Origin: Actinomadura barringtoniae
GTDB taxonomy: Bacteria > Actinomycetota > Actinomycetes > Streptosporangiales > Streptosporangiaceae
Direction: 5' to 3'
Assembly (NCBI RefSeq): GCF_017573505.1
Contig: NZ_JAGEOJ010000002.1
Coordinates: 636,756 to 700,755 of the forward strand
Length of the DNA: 64,000 bases
Part shown: in pieces, positions 24,013-31,937 of the stretch
Layout: every line of letters begins with the position of its first letter
Numbering within the stretch: the first letter of the stretch is position 1
The notes under the pieces: model-generated
What the model was told of the DNA's origin: nothing
Databases searched by the model: none
The model's input: the letters and a program-made list of their open reading frames with translations, nothing else
Made by a program: the position numbers and the translations under genes

Positions 24013-24031
24013 ACCAAGCGATTGCTCGGCT
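24013..24031. promoter_or_regulatory. Candidate operator, copy 2 of 2
   Basis: The core CCAAGCGATTGCTCGG (24014-24029) differs from the first copy at two central bases and shares its flanks ACC...GGCT. It is 56 bp upstream of the alpha/beta-hydrolase start, so this copy probably serves the rightward promoter. Confidence 0.55.
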
Positions 24032-24086
24032 CGCCGCAATTGATGTAGCGTGCGCTTGTTCGGTCAGTCCGCCGAGAGGGGTGCCC

Positions 24087-24920
24087 ATGCCATTCGCTGA
24101 CCTGGGAGATGTGCGCCTGTTCTATACGGACGACGCCCCCGCGGAGGCCAAGGACACGCTCCTTCTGGTGCACGGGTACGCGGCCGACTCCCAGGACTGG
24201 CTGTGGCACATCCCCGCTCTGGTCGAGGCCGGGTACCGGGTCATCGCCCCGGACCTGCGAGGCCACGGGCACTCGTCGGCGCCCGAGACCGGCTACCGGC
24301 CGGAGGACACCGCCGGCGACCTCGTCCTGCTGCTCGACCATCTGGGCCTGGACCGGGTCATCGCGTTCGGCCACTCGATGGGCGGAATGGTGGTGACCGC
24401 GCTGGCCGTCGAGCATCCCGAACGCGTCCGGGCCCTGGTCTGCGTGGACCCCGCGTACGGGCTGCCCCAGCAGGTCGCACAGTTCATGCCGTCGATGATC
24501 GATGGGCTGGCCAAGGACCCGTACGCCGCCGTGCTCGCGTGGGAGGCCGTCCTCTACACCCCGGCGACGCCCGAGCACGTCCTGTCCGCGCACTCCCGGA
24601 AGATCCAGGCCACCGCCGAGCCCGCGCTCCGGCAGGCCTTCCCGGCGCTGTTCACCGGCGCGGACCAGTGGGGCTGCCGCCCCGAGTCCGACGCCTACGT
24701 GTCCCGCCGCACCTGTCCCGTGCTCGTCCACTGGGCCGACGCCGAACGCGCCGGCTGGGAGAACGAACTGCTCAAGCATCCCGTCTCCAAGGCCATCGCG
24801 TGGCCGGGAGCCGGGCACCGGCTGCACGAAGAGCGGCCGGCCGAATTCCTGCACGTCGTCAAGAACTGGCTCGAGGAACTCGAGAAGCTCGCCGAGCTCG
24901 ACAAGGAGAAGTCCGCGTGA
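24087..24920 (+). CDS. Alpha/beta fold hydrolase
   Basis: This 277-residue cytosolic hydrolase has the oxyanion strand LLLVHGYAADS, DLRGHGHS, the nucleophile elbow GHSMGG (Ser97) and the histidine motif PGAGHRLHEE near the C-terminus. Likely substrates are esters, lactones or ring-cleavage diketones. I chose ATG 24087, seven bases from GAGAGG; GTG 24081 lies too close to that sequence. It overlaps the next luciferase-like gene by 4 bp (GTGA), indicating an operon. Together with three flavin/F420 oxidoreductases it could act after oxygenation, for example on a lactone or an ester. Confidence 0.88.
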   Translation: MPFADLGDVRLFYTDDAPAEAKDTLLLVHGYAADSQDWLWHIPALVEAGYRVIAPDLRGHGHSSAPETGYRPEDTAGDLVLLLDHLGLDRVIAFGHSMGGMVVTALAVEHPERVRALVCVDPAYGLPQQVAQFMPSMIDGLAKDPYAAVLAWEAVLYTPATPEHVLSAHSRKIQATAEPALRQAFPALFTGADQWGCRPESDAYVSRRTCPVLVHWADAERAGWENELLKHPVSKAIAWPGAGHRLHEERPAEFLHVVKNWLEELEKLAELDKEKSA

Positions 24921-26167
24921 AGTTTTCCATCTTCCTGAACCCGCAGATCCCCGGGTCGGGCTGGGCCGCCGAGGAGAACGCCAAGGCCAAGCGGCCGATC
25001 GGACGGGACGTCGAGTCGTACCAGAAGCTGCTGCACGAGGTCCGCGAGATCGCGGTGCACGCCGACCAGGTCGGCTTCGACGCGCTCATGATGACCGAGC
25101 ACCACTTCCATTCCGAAGGCTTCGAGTTCTCGGTCAACCCGCTGATGTTCCTGACCGACCTCGCCGCCCGGACCGAGCGGATCCTGCTCGCGCCGCTCGG
25201 CATCGTGCTGCCGGCCTGGGACCCGATCCGCGCCGCCGAGGACGTGGCCCTCCTCGACCAGTTCTCCAAGGGCCGGCTGCGCCTCGGCGTCGCCCGCGGC
25301 TACCAGAACCGCTGGATGAACGTGCTGGGCCAGCGCTGGCACGCCGCCGCCGCGCGCTCGGACGGCTCCAAGTCCGACAACCGCAACTTCGACGTCTTCG
25401 GCGAAGTCCTGAAGATCATGAAGATGGCGTGGGAGCAGGACTCGCTCCGCTACAAGAGCGACGTGCTGGACTACGAGATCCCCGCCCCGTTCTCCGGCAT
25501 CGAGGGCTGGCCCGCGCAGGAGTGGACGCAGACGTTCGGCGCGCCCGGCGAGATCGACGAGAACGGCGTGATCCAGTCCGTCTCGGTCTGCCCGAAGCCG
25601 TACCAGTACCCGCACCCCGAGCTGTGGCAGCCGTTCACCGTGTCCGACCGCAGCGTCATCCGGGCGGCGCAGGAGGGCATCATGCCCTGGATGTTCACGC
25701 CGAACCCCGACGACCACGCGGCCAAGGCCAAGCTCTACCAGGAGGAGTGCGCCAAGCAGGGCAAGGACTACAAGCTCGGCGAGCACACCGGCATCCTGAA
25801 GATCGTGGGCATGGCCGACACCCGCGAGGAGGCCATCGAGACCTACGGCAAGGGCATGCAGAAGGACTTCGCCTCCTTCTTCGGCCCGTTCGGCTACCTC
25901 GAGGTGCTGCGCAAGAAGGAGGACGACAGCCACAAGCCCATCTCTCCGGAGAAGGGCGACTTCAAGCGCATGAACGACGTCGAGATGGCCCTCCTCGGCA
26001 CCCCTGACGACGTCAAGCGCGGCATCCAGCGCATGCTCGACCGGATGCCCGACCTGGAGTGGTTCGGCCTGTTCATGCAGGGCCAGCAGGGCGTGCTGCC
26101 GCTCGACACGGTGAAGCGCAACCTGGAGATGTTCGCCACCAAGGTCATCCCCGAGTTCCAGGACTGA
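24917..26167 (+). CDS. LLM-class flavin-dependent monooxygenase, long form
   Basis: This 416-residue luciferase-like protein has IAVHADQVGFDALMMTEHHFHSEGFE (the alkanal-monooxygenase-like N-terminus), LAPLGIVLPAWDPIRAAEDVALLD and GRLRLGVARGYQ. It is longer than the 280 to 340 typical of F420 enzymes because of an insertion around residues 140-240. That makes it more like FMN-dependent two-component monooxygenases. The GTG start at 24917 follows AAGGAGAA and overlaps the hydrolase stop. A partner flavin reductase is not in the window. The gap to the next oxidoreductase gene is 8 bp. Confidence 0.87.
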   Translation: MKFSIFLNPQIPGSGWAAEENAKAKRPIGRDVESYQKLLHEVREIAVHADQVGFDALMMTEHHFHSEGFEFSVNPLMFLTDLAARTERILLAPLGIVLPAWDPIRAAEDVALLDQFSKGRLRLGVARGYQNRWMNVLGQRWHAAAARSDGSKSDNRNFDVFGEVLKIMKMAWEQDSLRYKSDVLDYEIPAPFSGIEGWPAQEWTQTFGAPGEIDENGVIQSVSVCPKPYQYPHPELWQPFTVSDRSVIRAAQEGIMPWMFTPNPDDHAAKAKLYQEECAKQGKDYKLGEHTGILKIVGMADTREEAIETYGKGMQKDFASFFGPFGYLEVLRKKEDDSHKPISPEKGDFKRMNDVEMALLGTPDDVKRGIQRMLDRMPDLEWFGLFMQGQQGVLPLDTVKRNLEMFATKVIPEFQD

Positions 26168-26175
26168 CCCCGGCG

Positions 26176-27024
26176 ATGGAGTTCTGGCTGGCGGCGACCT
26201 TCGCCGAGACCCACGAGTACCTCGGCCTCGCACAGGCGGCCGACCGGCTCGGGTACGACGCGTTCGCGGTGTCGGATCACATCTTCTACACCGACTACGA
26301 CGCGTCGTACCCCTACTCCGACGACGGCTCACCCCCGTACACCCCCGACACGCACTGGCCGGACGCCTGGGTGACCATCGGCGCCATGTCGTCGGTGACC
26401 GAACGCCTCCGCTTCGCCACCAACGTCTACATCCCCCCGGCCCGCGACCTGTTCACCGTCGCCAAGGCCGTGTCGACGGCCGCCGTCCTCTCCGGCGACC
26501 GCGCCATCTTCGGCGTGGGCGTCGGCTGGTGCAAGGACGAGTTCCTCCAGACGGGCCAGGACTTCCACACCCGAGGCAAGCGCCTGGACGAGATGATCCC
26601 CGCCCTCCGCACCCTCTGGCAGGGCGGCATGGTCGAGCACCACGGCCGGCACTACGACTTCGGCCCCCTGAGCATCTCCCCCACGCCCTCGAAGCCCGTC
26701 CCCGTCTTCATCGGCGGCGACAGCGACGCGGCCCTCCGCCGCGCCGCCCGCATGGGCGACGGCTGGATCGGCAACCGCATCTACTCCGAAGACCGGCTGT
26801 CCGAACTCCTGGAGCGCCTCACCGGCCACCTCAAGGACAACGGCCGCACCCTCGACGACCTCGACGTGGTGGCCCCCATCGGCGCCGTCCCCAGCGTCGA
26901 CCTCTACCGCAAGTGGTCCGACCGGGGCGTCACCGCCACCCTCGCCCAACCCTGGTGGTCCACCCCCACCGAGAAGATCGCCGGCATGGAGCGCTTCGCC
27001 GAAAAGATCATCTCAAGGCTGTGA
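26176..27024 (+). CDS. LLM-class F420-dependent oxidoreductase
   Basis: This 282-residue luciferase-like oxidoreductase has DRLGYDAFAVSDHIFYTDYD, RLRFATNVYIPPARDLFTVAK, AIFGVGVGWCKDEF and PVFIGGDSDAALRRAARMGDGWIG, typical of F420-dependent family members. The ATG at 26176 lies 8 bp after the preceding stop, which makes it the third gene of the 24087-27024 operon. Its stop abuts the convergent cyclase gene (27025). Substrate is unknown. Confidence 0.86.
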   Translation: MEFWLAATFAETHEYLGLAQAADRLGYDAFAVSDHIFYTDYDASYPYSDDGSPPYTPDTHWPDAWVTIGAMSSVTERLRFATNVYIPPARDLFTVAKAVSTAAVLSGDRAIFGVGVGWCKDEFLQTGQDFHTRGKRLDEMIPALRTLWQGGMVEHHGRHYDFGPLSISPTPSKPVPVFIGGDSDAALRRAARMGDGWIGNRIYSEDRLSELLERLTGHLKDNGRTLDDLDVVAPIGAVPSVDLYRKWSDRGVTATLAQPWWSTPTEKIAGMERFAEKIISRL

Positions 27025-27687
27025 TCAGCGCGGGCTGATGCTCGCGACCGCACGGACGGGTGCGCCATCCGCGGCAAGGCGCAACGGGAACAGATAGGCC
27101 TCGATGCGCTGGCCGCGGACGGCCAGCAGGCGCTCCAGGCCGGTGAGGTTCTCGGCTATGACGGCGCCTGCTCGGCAGAGGACTTGGTGGGCGGCCAGGG
27201 AGAAGTCGTCGGAGCCGGGCTCTGGGGTGCGGTCGACGCTGAGGGCGTCGATTCCCACTGTGCGGACTCCGCTGTCGATGATGGCCTGCGCCAGGTCCGG
27301 GGTCGGGTAGGGGTGGGCGAGGTAGTCGCCGGTGCCCCAGTGGGACGACCAGCCGGTGACCATGAGGAGGATGTCGCCTGGCTTGAGGCCGTGCGGGAGA
27401 CGGTCTGGGCCTATGGGCGTGCGGGGAGGCAGGCCTCGGGCGTCCAGGAGCTTGGCCGGGCCTGTGAAGCGGGAGAGCGGGAGCTCGTCGAGGCGGGGCA
27501 GGGCGGGGTCGATGTGGAACGGGGCGTCGACGTGGGTGCCGGTCTGGGAGCCCAGGTGTACGCGCTGCACGTTGACGCCGTCGGTGTCGGCGGTGAGGGC
27601 GGGCGTGATCTCGACCTCGGGGTCGCCGGGATAGACCGGCATGCCGGTGACGATGGGGACGGACAGGTCGACCAGGTCAGCTGCCAT
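27025..27687 (-). CDS. Cyclase / kynurenine-formamidase-like metal hydrolase
   Basis: This 220-residue protein belongs to the putative cyclase family. The metal-binding signature HxGTHxDAPxH appears as SQTGTHVDAPFHID, with glutamine where the first histidine is usual; the remaining ligands are present. It also has DLSVPIVTGMPVYPGDPEV at the N-terminus and LLMVTGWSSHWG in the core. Members hydrolyse formamides or isatins, or cyclise polyketides. The start ATG 27687 is 46 bp from the divergent HipA gene. The pathway is not evident. Confidence 0.82.
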   Translation of the reverse strand: MAADLVDLSVPIVTGMPVYPGDPEVEITPALTADTDGVNVQRVHLGSQTGTHVDAPFHIDPALPRLDELPLSRFTGPAKLLDARGLPPRTPIGPDRLPHGLKPGDILLMVTGWSSHWGTGDYLAHPYPTPDLAQAIIDSGVRTVGIDALSVDRTPEPGSDDFSLAAHQVLCRAGAVIAENLTGLERLLAVRGQRIEAYLFPLRLAADGAPVRAVASISPR

Positions 27688-27733
27688 GGCGCCGATTATC
27701 GCGGCGGGCACGGCAGCCGATAGCGTGATCGGC

Positions 27734-28561
27734 GTGTTGCCTCTTGTCACCGCCATCCGGTACGTGACGCCGCTGCGCGAGGGCGGCTCGCTGCCGGGGA
27801 TCGTCGAGGCCGACGATCTGGGCACGTACGTCATGAAGTTCCATGGCGCGGGCCAGGGCCGCAAGGCCCTGATCGCCGAGATCATCGCGGGCGAGCTGGC
27901 CCGGCGCCTCGGGTTCCGCGTGCCCGAGCAGGTGATCATCGACCTGGACCCGGTCATCGGGCGGCACGAACCCGATCCCGATGTGCAGGACCTGCTGAAG
28001 GCCAGCACGGGGTGGAATCTCGGCGTCGACTTCCTGCCGGGGTCGCTGGGTTTCGATCCGCTGGGGTGGAAGCCGGACCGCGAGTGGGCGGCGCGGGTGC
28101 TGTGGTTCGACGCGTTCATCGGGAACGTGGACCGCAGCTGGCGCAACCCCAACATGCTGGTCTGGCACGGTCAGACCTGGCTGATCGACCATGGGGCAAG
28201 CTTGATCTTCCATCACGCGTGGGCGAACGCGGCGCGGCTGTTCTCGGGGCCCTACGACGTCGACGACCATGTGCTGACGCCGTTCGTCGGCGATCTGGGC
28301 GCGGCGGAGGCGGAGCTGGCGCCGAAGATCACGCGGGCGTTGCTGCAGGAGGTCACCGGGCTGGTCCCGGACCGGTGGCTGGAGAACGAGCCCGGGTTCG
28401 ACGGACCGGAGTCCCTGCGCGAGGCGTACGTCGACATCCTGGCGACGCGGGCGGAGAAGCCCCGCGACTGGCTGCCGGATCTGGACATGAGCGGTCACAG
28501 GCCCGACACCGGCTCGCGGCGCGGCGAGAAGCGGCCCGGTTGGCTGGGTGGTCCGGCATGA
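27734..28561 (+). CDS. HipA-like kinase domain protein
   Basis: This 275-residue protein resembles the stand-alone HipA-family kinases that pair with DUF3037 proteins. It has YVMKFHGAGQGRKALIAEIIAGELAR (nucleotide-lysine region), a catalytic-loop equivalent FIGNVDRSWRNPNMLVW and the metal-binding LIDHGASLIFHH. It lacks the N-terminal HipB-contacting lobe of true HipA toxins. The start is uncertain: GTG 27734 leaves an intact first strand; GTG 27725 is also in frame. Its TGA overlaps the DUF3037 ATG. A Ser/Thr kinase activity is inferred from the family; the target is unknown. Confidence 0.78.
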   Translation: MLPLVTAIRYVTPLREGGSLPGIVEADDLGTYVMKFHGAGQGRKALIAEIIAGELARRLGFRVPEQVIIDLDPVIGRHEPDPDVQDLLKASTGWNLGVDFLPGSLGFDPLGWKPDREWAARVLWFDAFIGNVDRSWRNPNMLVWHGQTWLIDHGASLIFHHAWANAARLFSGPYDVDDHVLTPFVGDLGAAEAELAPKITRALLQEVTGLVPDRWLENEPGFDGPESLREAYVDILATRAEKPRDWLPDLDMSGHRPDTGSRRGEKRPGWLGGPA

Positions 28562-28965
28562 GCGACAACATCTCGGGCCGTGACGACGGCAAGAAGGCGT
28601 TCGAGTACGCGGCGCTGCGCGTGATCCCGCGGGTCGAGCGGGGCGAGTTCATGAACGTGGGCGTCGTCGTCTACTGCCGCGCCCTGGACTACCTCGGCTG
28701 CCGCACGCACGTCGATGAGACCCGCTTGCGAGCCCTCAACCCGGCGCTGGACCTGGATGGCGTGCGCAAGGCGCTGGACGCCGTCGACGCCGTGTGCTGC
28801 GGCGGCGAACGGGCCGGGCAGGCCGCCTCCGAGCCGCCGGGCTCGCGCTTCCGCTGGCTCACCGCGCCGCGCAGCACGATCGTTCAGCCGGGCCCGGTGC
28901 ACGCCGGACTGACGACCGACCCGGCCGCCGAGCTCGACCGGCTCCTGGAGCTCCTGGTCAAATAG
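28558..28965 (+). CDS. DUF3037 domain-containing protein
   Basis: This 135-residue protein contains a DUF3037 domain, with FEYAALRVIPRVERGEFMNVGVVVYC at the N-terminus followed by RTHVDETRLRALNPALD. DUF3037 genes are habitually encoded directly after HipA-like kinase genes, as here with an ATGA overlap, so the two probably act together. The biochemical role is unknown. Its stop is directly adjacent to the convergent regulator gene (28966), leaving no spacer. Confidence 0.8.
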   Translation: MSDNISGRDDGKKAFEYAALRVIPRVERGEFMNVGVVVYCRALDYLGCRTHVDETRLRALNPALDLDGVRKALDAVDAVCCGGERAGQAASEPPGSRFRWLTAPRSTIVQPGPVHAGLTTDPAAELDRLLELLVK

Positions 28966-29877
28966 TCAGTCCCACTCCCACCTGATGCCGTGGTAGCCGG
29001 TGGACATGCCGAACTCGATGAAGTGGACGCTCTGGTAGCTCGACATGCGCAGGTCGGCCAGGTCCTTCAGCGCCGTCTGCGCGTCCGGGCGCCACGTCCG
29101 GTAGCAGCGGGCCGGGAGCGTCCCCGGATGGAAGCGCACCTCGATCAGGTACTCGTGCTGCGGGGTGCGGAAGCCGCGGCCCTCCTCGGTCACCTCCGGG
29201 CCGCGTTCGTCGAAGCCGAAGCCGTACTCCAGCAGGTAGGTCTCGCCGCGTGCGAGCGCACGGTCGAACAGCAGCTCCGCGGCGATCAGCCCTGAGCTCT
29301 CGTCCATCCGCACCCGCCCGAAGCGGCAGCCGCTGGCCGTACGCGAGGAGGGCAGGACGCGGTGCGGGTGGTGGTAGACGGCGATCCAGCGGTCCACGCC
29401 GCGCTGCTGGGCCTGGAAGACCGCGCGGGTGCGGATCTCGCGCAGCTCCCGGCCGCGGCCGAGCACGTGCTGGTCGTGCAGGCTGAGGCCGGTGAGCTGG
29501 CGTTCACCGCGCTCGCCTATCTCGTCGATGAGGGCGCGTACGCCGGGTTCGGGACACAGTTCCTCGACCGGCAGCCAGGGTCCGCTGGAACGTTCGCCGG
29601 ACGGTTTGAGGAGGGTGAGGAGCGAGTGCCGCGGCAGGTCGAGGATCACCTCGAGGCCGCGCACCGCGCGCAGCGAGTCGGCCCGCTCGGGGCGGGTGCG
29701 TCCACGCTGCCAGTAGCTGAGGGTGGACAGGCTGACCGCGATGCCCTGCTGTTCGAGCCGGCGTCGCAGGGATTCGAGGCTCAGCCCACGGGCTTGGATC
29801 GCCGCATGCAGGGCCACGTTGAAGGGGCCGTACTGCAGCATCTGGAGGAGATCGTCCTCCGTGACGCTCTGCACCAC
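28966..29877 (-). CDS. HTH transcriptional regulator with conserved C-terminal domain (paralogue 1)
   Basis: This protein of about 303 residues has an N-terminal XRE-like helix-turn-helix (LESLRRRLEQQGIAVSLSTLSYWQRGRTRPERADSLRAV). A C-terminal beta-rich domain of about 200 residues follows, with FHPGTLPARCYRTWRPDAQ and ending GIRWEWD. It is a clear paralogue of the gene at 30025, sharing STLSYWQRGR, the FHP.T.PARCY motif and the WEWD terminus. I chose GTG 29877, six bases after TCGGAGG; a frame from 29982 would add 35 residues. The ligand of the C-terminal domain is unknown. Its convergence on the HipA/DUF3037 pair is notable. Confidence 0.75.
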   Translation of the reverse strand: MVQSVTEDDLLQMLQYGPFNVALHAAIQARGLSLESLRRRLEQQGIAVSLSTLSYWQRGRTRPERADSLRAVRGLEVILDLPRHSLLTLLKPSGERSSGPWLPVEELCPEPGVRALIDEIGERGERQLTGLSLHDQHVLGRGRELREIRTRAVFQAQQRGVDRWIAVYHHPHRVLPSSRTASGCRFGRVRMDESSGLIAAELLFDRALARGETYLLEYGFGFDERGPEVTEEGRGFRTPQHEYLIEVRFHPGTLPARCYRTWRPDAQTALKDLADLRMSSYQSVHFIEFGMSTGYHGIRWEWD

Positions 29878-30024
29878 TGTCGGCCTCCGAGGGGATCGGG
29901 CCGTGCCCCCGTCGTCTCCGGCCTTGACAACAGCACTTGCTCTACTGGCGCTCACTGTAAGATCCCGGGCCCGAAAAGCCAAGCGCCGGAGTCCCCCGAC
30001 CCGTTCAGTTTCTAGAGAGCCCGT

Positions 30025-30900
30025 TCAGTCCCACTCCCATTCGATGCCGAGGATGCCGTGGCGGACGTCGGCCATCGCCAGGTGTGCGCTGCCGGACGTG
30101 CCGATCCACAGCTCGTCCAGGCGCTCGTGGCGGCCGTGCCTGGTCTCCTGTGAGAAGCCGTAGCACCGGGCCGGGTAGGTCTCCGGGTGGAACTGCACGA
30201 CCGCCAGGTAGTCGCGCACGGGCCGGGGGAAGCGCCGGTCGTAGTGGTCGGCGACCGGGCCGCCGCCGGGCAGCCTCAGCTCGTACTCGATCACGGCGGT
30301 GTCGCCCACGGCCAGCACCCGGTCGAAGACCAGCTCGAACGCCAGCAGCCCGCCGGCCTCGCGGACGCGGCCCGGCCGGCAGTACCGGAGCGTGGTCAGC
30401 TCGGCGCCCTCCCCCGCCGGGTGAACGCACACGACCCGGTCCACGTCGTCCCCCGCCGCCCGCAGGACGTTCCGTACCGCCAGCCCGCGCGGCCTGCGGT
30501 CGGCGCCGAGCTGGTGCACGTCATGGGTGCTGAGCCGTTCCAGCCGGTGCTCGCCCGAGCGGTCCAGCTCGCCGACGACCCGCGCGTACAGGTCCGGGTC
30601 CGGCCACAGCTCGGCGGGTGAACGCCCGCGCTCCAGCCGTCCGATAGCGGCCTGGCCGGAACCCGCCGCACCCGGCTCGGTGGTGTCGAGCGGGCCGGTC
30701 AGCGTCCCCGACGGAACGCCGAGGACCTCCTCCAGCGCCGCCACGACCGCGCGCGAACGGGGACGGCTGCGCCCGCGCTGCCAGTAGCTCAGTGTCGCGA
30801 CGCTGACCGAGAGTCCGCGCTGGCCGAGCCGGTGCCGGATGCGCTCCAGGGTCAGGCCGCTCGCCTGAACGGCCTGGCGCAGCGCACCGGCGAAGTCCAC
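30025..30900 (-). CDS. HTH transcriptional regulator with conserved C-terminal domain (paralogue 2)
   Basis: This protein of about 291 residues is the tandem paralogue of the regulator at 28966. It has HTH ALRQAVQASGLTLERIRHRLGQRGLSVSVATLSYWQRGRSRP and a C-terminal domain with FHPETYPARCYGFSQET, ending GIEWEWD. GTG 30900 is my preferred start because the similarity to paralogue 1 begins just after it; a TTG at 30972 is in frame but has no visible ribosome-binding site. The 147 bp between the two genes separates their promoters. Possible function: ligand-responsive control of adjacent genes or autoregulation. Confidence 0.72.
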   Translation of the reverse strand: MDFAGALRQAVQASGLTLERIRHRLGQRGLSVSVATLSYWQRGRSRPRSRAVVAALEEVLGVPSGTLTGPLDTTEPGAAGSGQAAIGRLERGRSPAELWPDPDLYARVVGELDRSGEHRLERLSTHDVHQLGADRRPRGLAVRNVLRAAGDDVDRVVCVHPAGEGAELTTLRYCRPGRVREAGGLLAFELVFDRVLAVGDTAVIEYELRLPGGGPVADHYDRRFPRPVRDYLAVVQFHPETYPARCYGFSQETRHGRHERLDELWIGTSGSAHLAMADVRHGILGIEWEWD

Positions 30901-31012
30901 GGCCGGATCGTATCGATCTCTGGAAGGAATGTTTGCAAAAGATTCCGAAACGGGGCCGATATCCAGGACCAAACCGATTCAGAACAACTCGGGCACCAGA
31001 CCGTTCCACCGC

Positions 31013-31867
31013 TCAGAAGAGCACGGACATGAAGGTGTCGATCTCGGCGAGGCCGACGCGGCGGTAGGCGGCCCGCGCCCGCGTGTTGAAGTCGTTGACG
31101 TACAGCGAGACGGTCGGCGCGATCGAGCGCAGCGCCTCCTCCACCAGGGCGGCCATCCCGGTCACCGACCGGCCCTGCCCCCGCTCGTCCGGCGGCACCC
31201 AGACACCCTGCACCTGGCAGGCGTACGGCGTGACGGCGCCGACCTCGGCCTTGAACAGCACCCGGCCGTCCTCGATCCGGGCGAACGCGCGCCCGGCGCG
31301 GATCAGCTCGGCGACCCGGGCCCGGTAGAGCACTCCCCCGTCGCCCGCGTTCGGCGAGACGCCGACCTCCTCGGTGAACATCGCCACGCACGCGGGGTAG
31401 ATCACGTCGAACTCGTCCATGCGGACCCGCCGCACGCCCGGGTCGGCGGAGATCGCGACCGGCGGCACCGCCGAGGTGGCCATGACCGGCTGCGCGGCGC
31501 GGATCGCCCGCGCCGGGCCCCAGTAGGGCTCCAGGAACTCCCACAGCTCGCGGACGGGCCCGACCGGGCCGACGATCGACGAGCAGCGCCGCCCTTGGGC
31601 CTGCGCCCGCTCACCGAACGCCCGTACGGCGTCGGGCCCCGCGTTCACCGGGATCAGGTTGGCCCCGGCGTAGCAGAGCGAGGACAGCCGCCCGTCACGC
31701 ATGTAGCCCCACATCTGGGCGCCGAGCCGGCCCGGGTCGAGCCCGACGGCGTGCACGCGGGAGCTGACGAACACGTTCGCCACCGGGTCGGCGTCCAGGA
31801 TCGCCAGGACCTCGTTCCGGTGCCGGTCGTCCAATACCCGCACCGGCAACGAACCCAGCATGCGCAT
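31013..31867 (-). CDS. GNAT-family N-acetyltransferase (DUF4081-containing)
   Basis: This 284-residue protein has an N-terminal DUF4081 domain (RVLDDRHRNEVLAILDADPVANVFVSSRVHAVGLDP) and a C-terminal GNAT domain with acetyl-CoA loop VWVPPDERGQGRSVTGMAALVEEAL and NDFNTRARAAYRRVGL. In Mycobacterium (Rv2867c) and Streptomyces this gene directly follows ispG; here about 9.3 kb holding five hydrolase genes separates it from ispG. The start is ATG 31867, with a second ATG two codons on. Acceptor substrate is unknown. Confidence 0.85.
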   Translation of the reverse strand: MRMLGSLPVRVLDDRHRNEVLAILDADPVANVFVSSRVHAVGLDPGRLGAQMWGYMRDGRLSSLCYAGANLIPVNAGPDAVRAFGERAQAQGRRCSSIVGPVGPVRELWEFLEPYWGPARAIRAAQPVMATSAVPPVAISADPGVRRVRMDEFDVIYPACVAMFTEEVGVSPNAGDGGVLYRARVAELIRAGRAFARIEDGRVLFKAEVGAVTPYACQVQGVWVPPDERGQGRSVTGMAALVEEALRSIAPTVSLYVNDFNTRARAAYRRVGLAEIDTFMSVLF

Positions 31868-31937
31868 GGTCTACCGGCCCTTGAACGCGGCCGTGGACCG
31901 GCGCACCATCAGCACTGTCAGCACCACGCCAACAAGC

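Noticed and set aside
31870..31937. A minus-strand peptide ending VLTVLMVRRSTAAFKGR between the GNAT gene and hydrolase A
   Set aside because: It looks like the tail of a membrane protein, but the frame opens only about 18 codons from a GTG and overlaps the end of hydrolase A upstream. A gene remnant is possible but not supportable.
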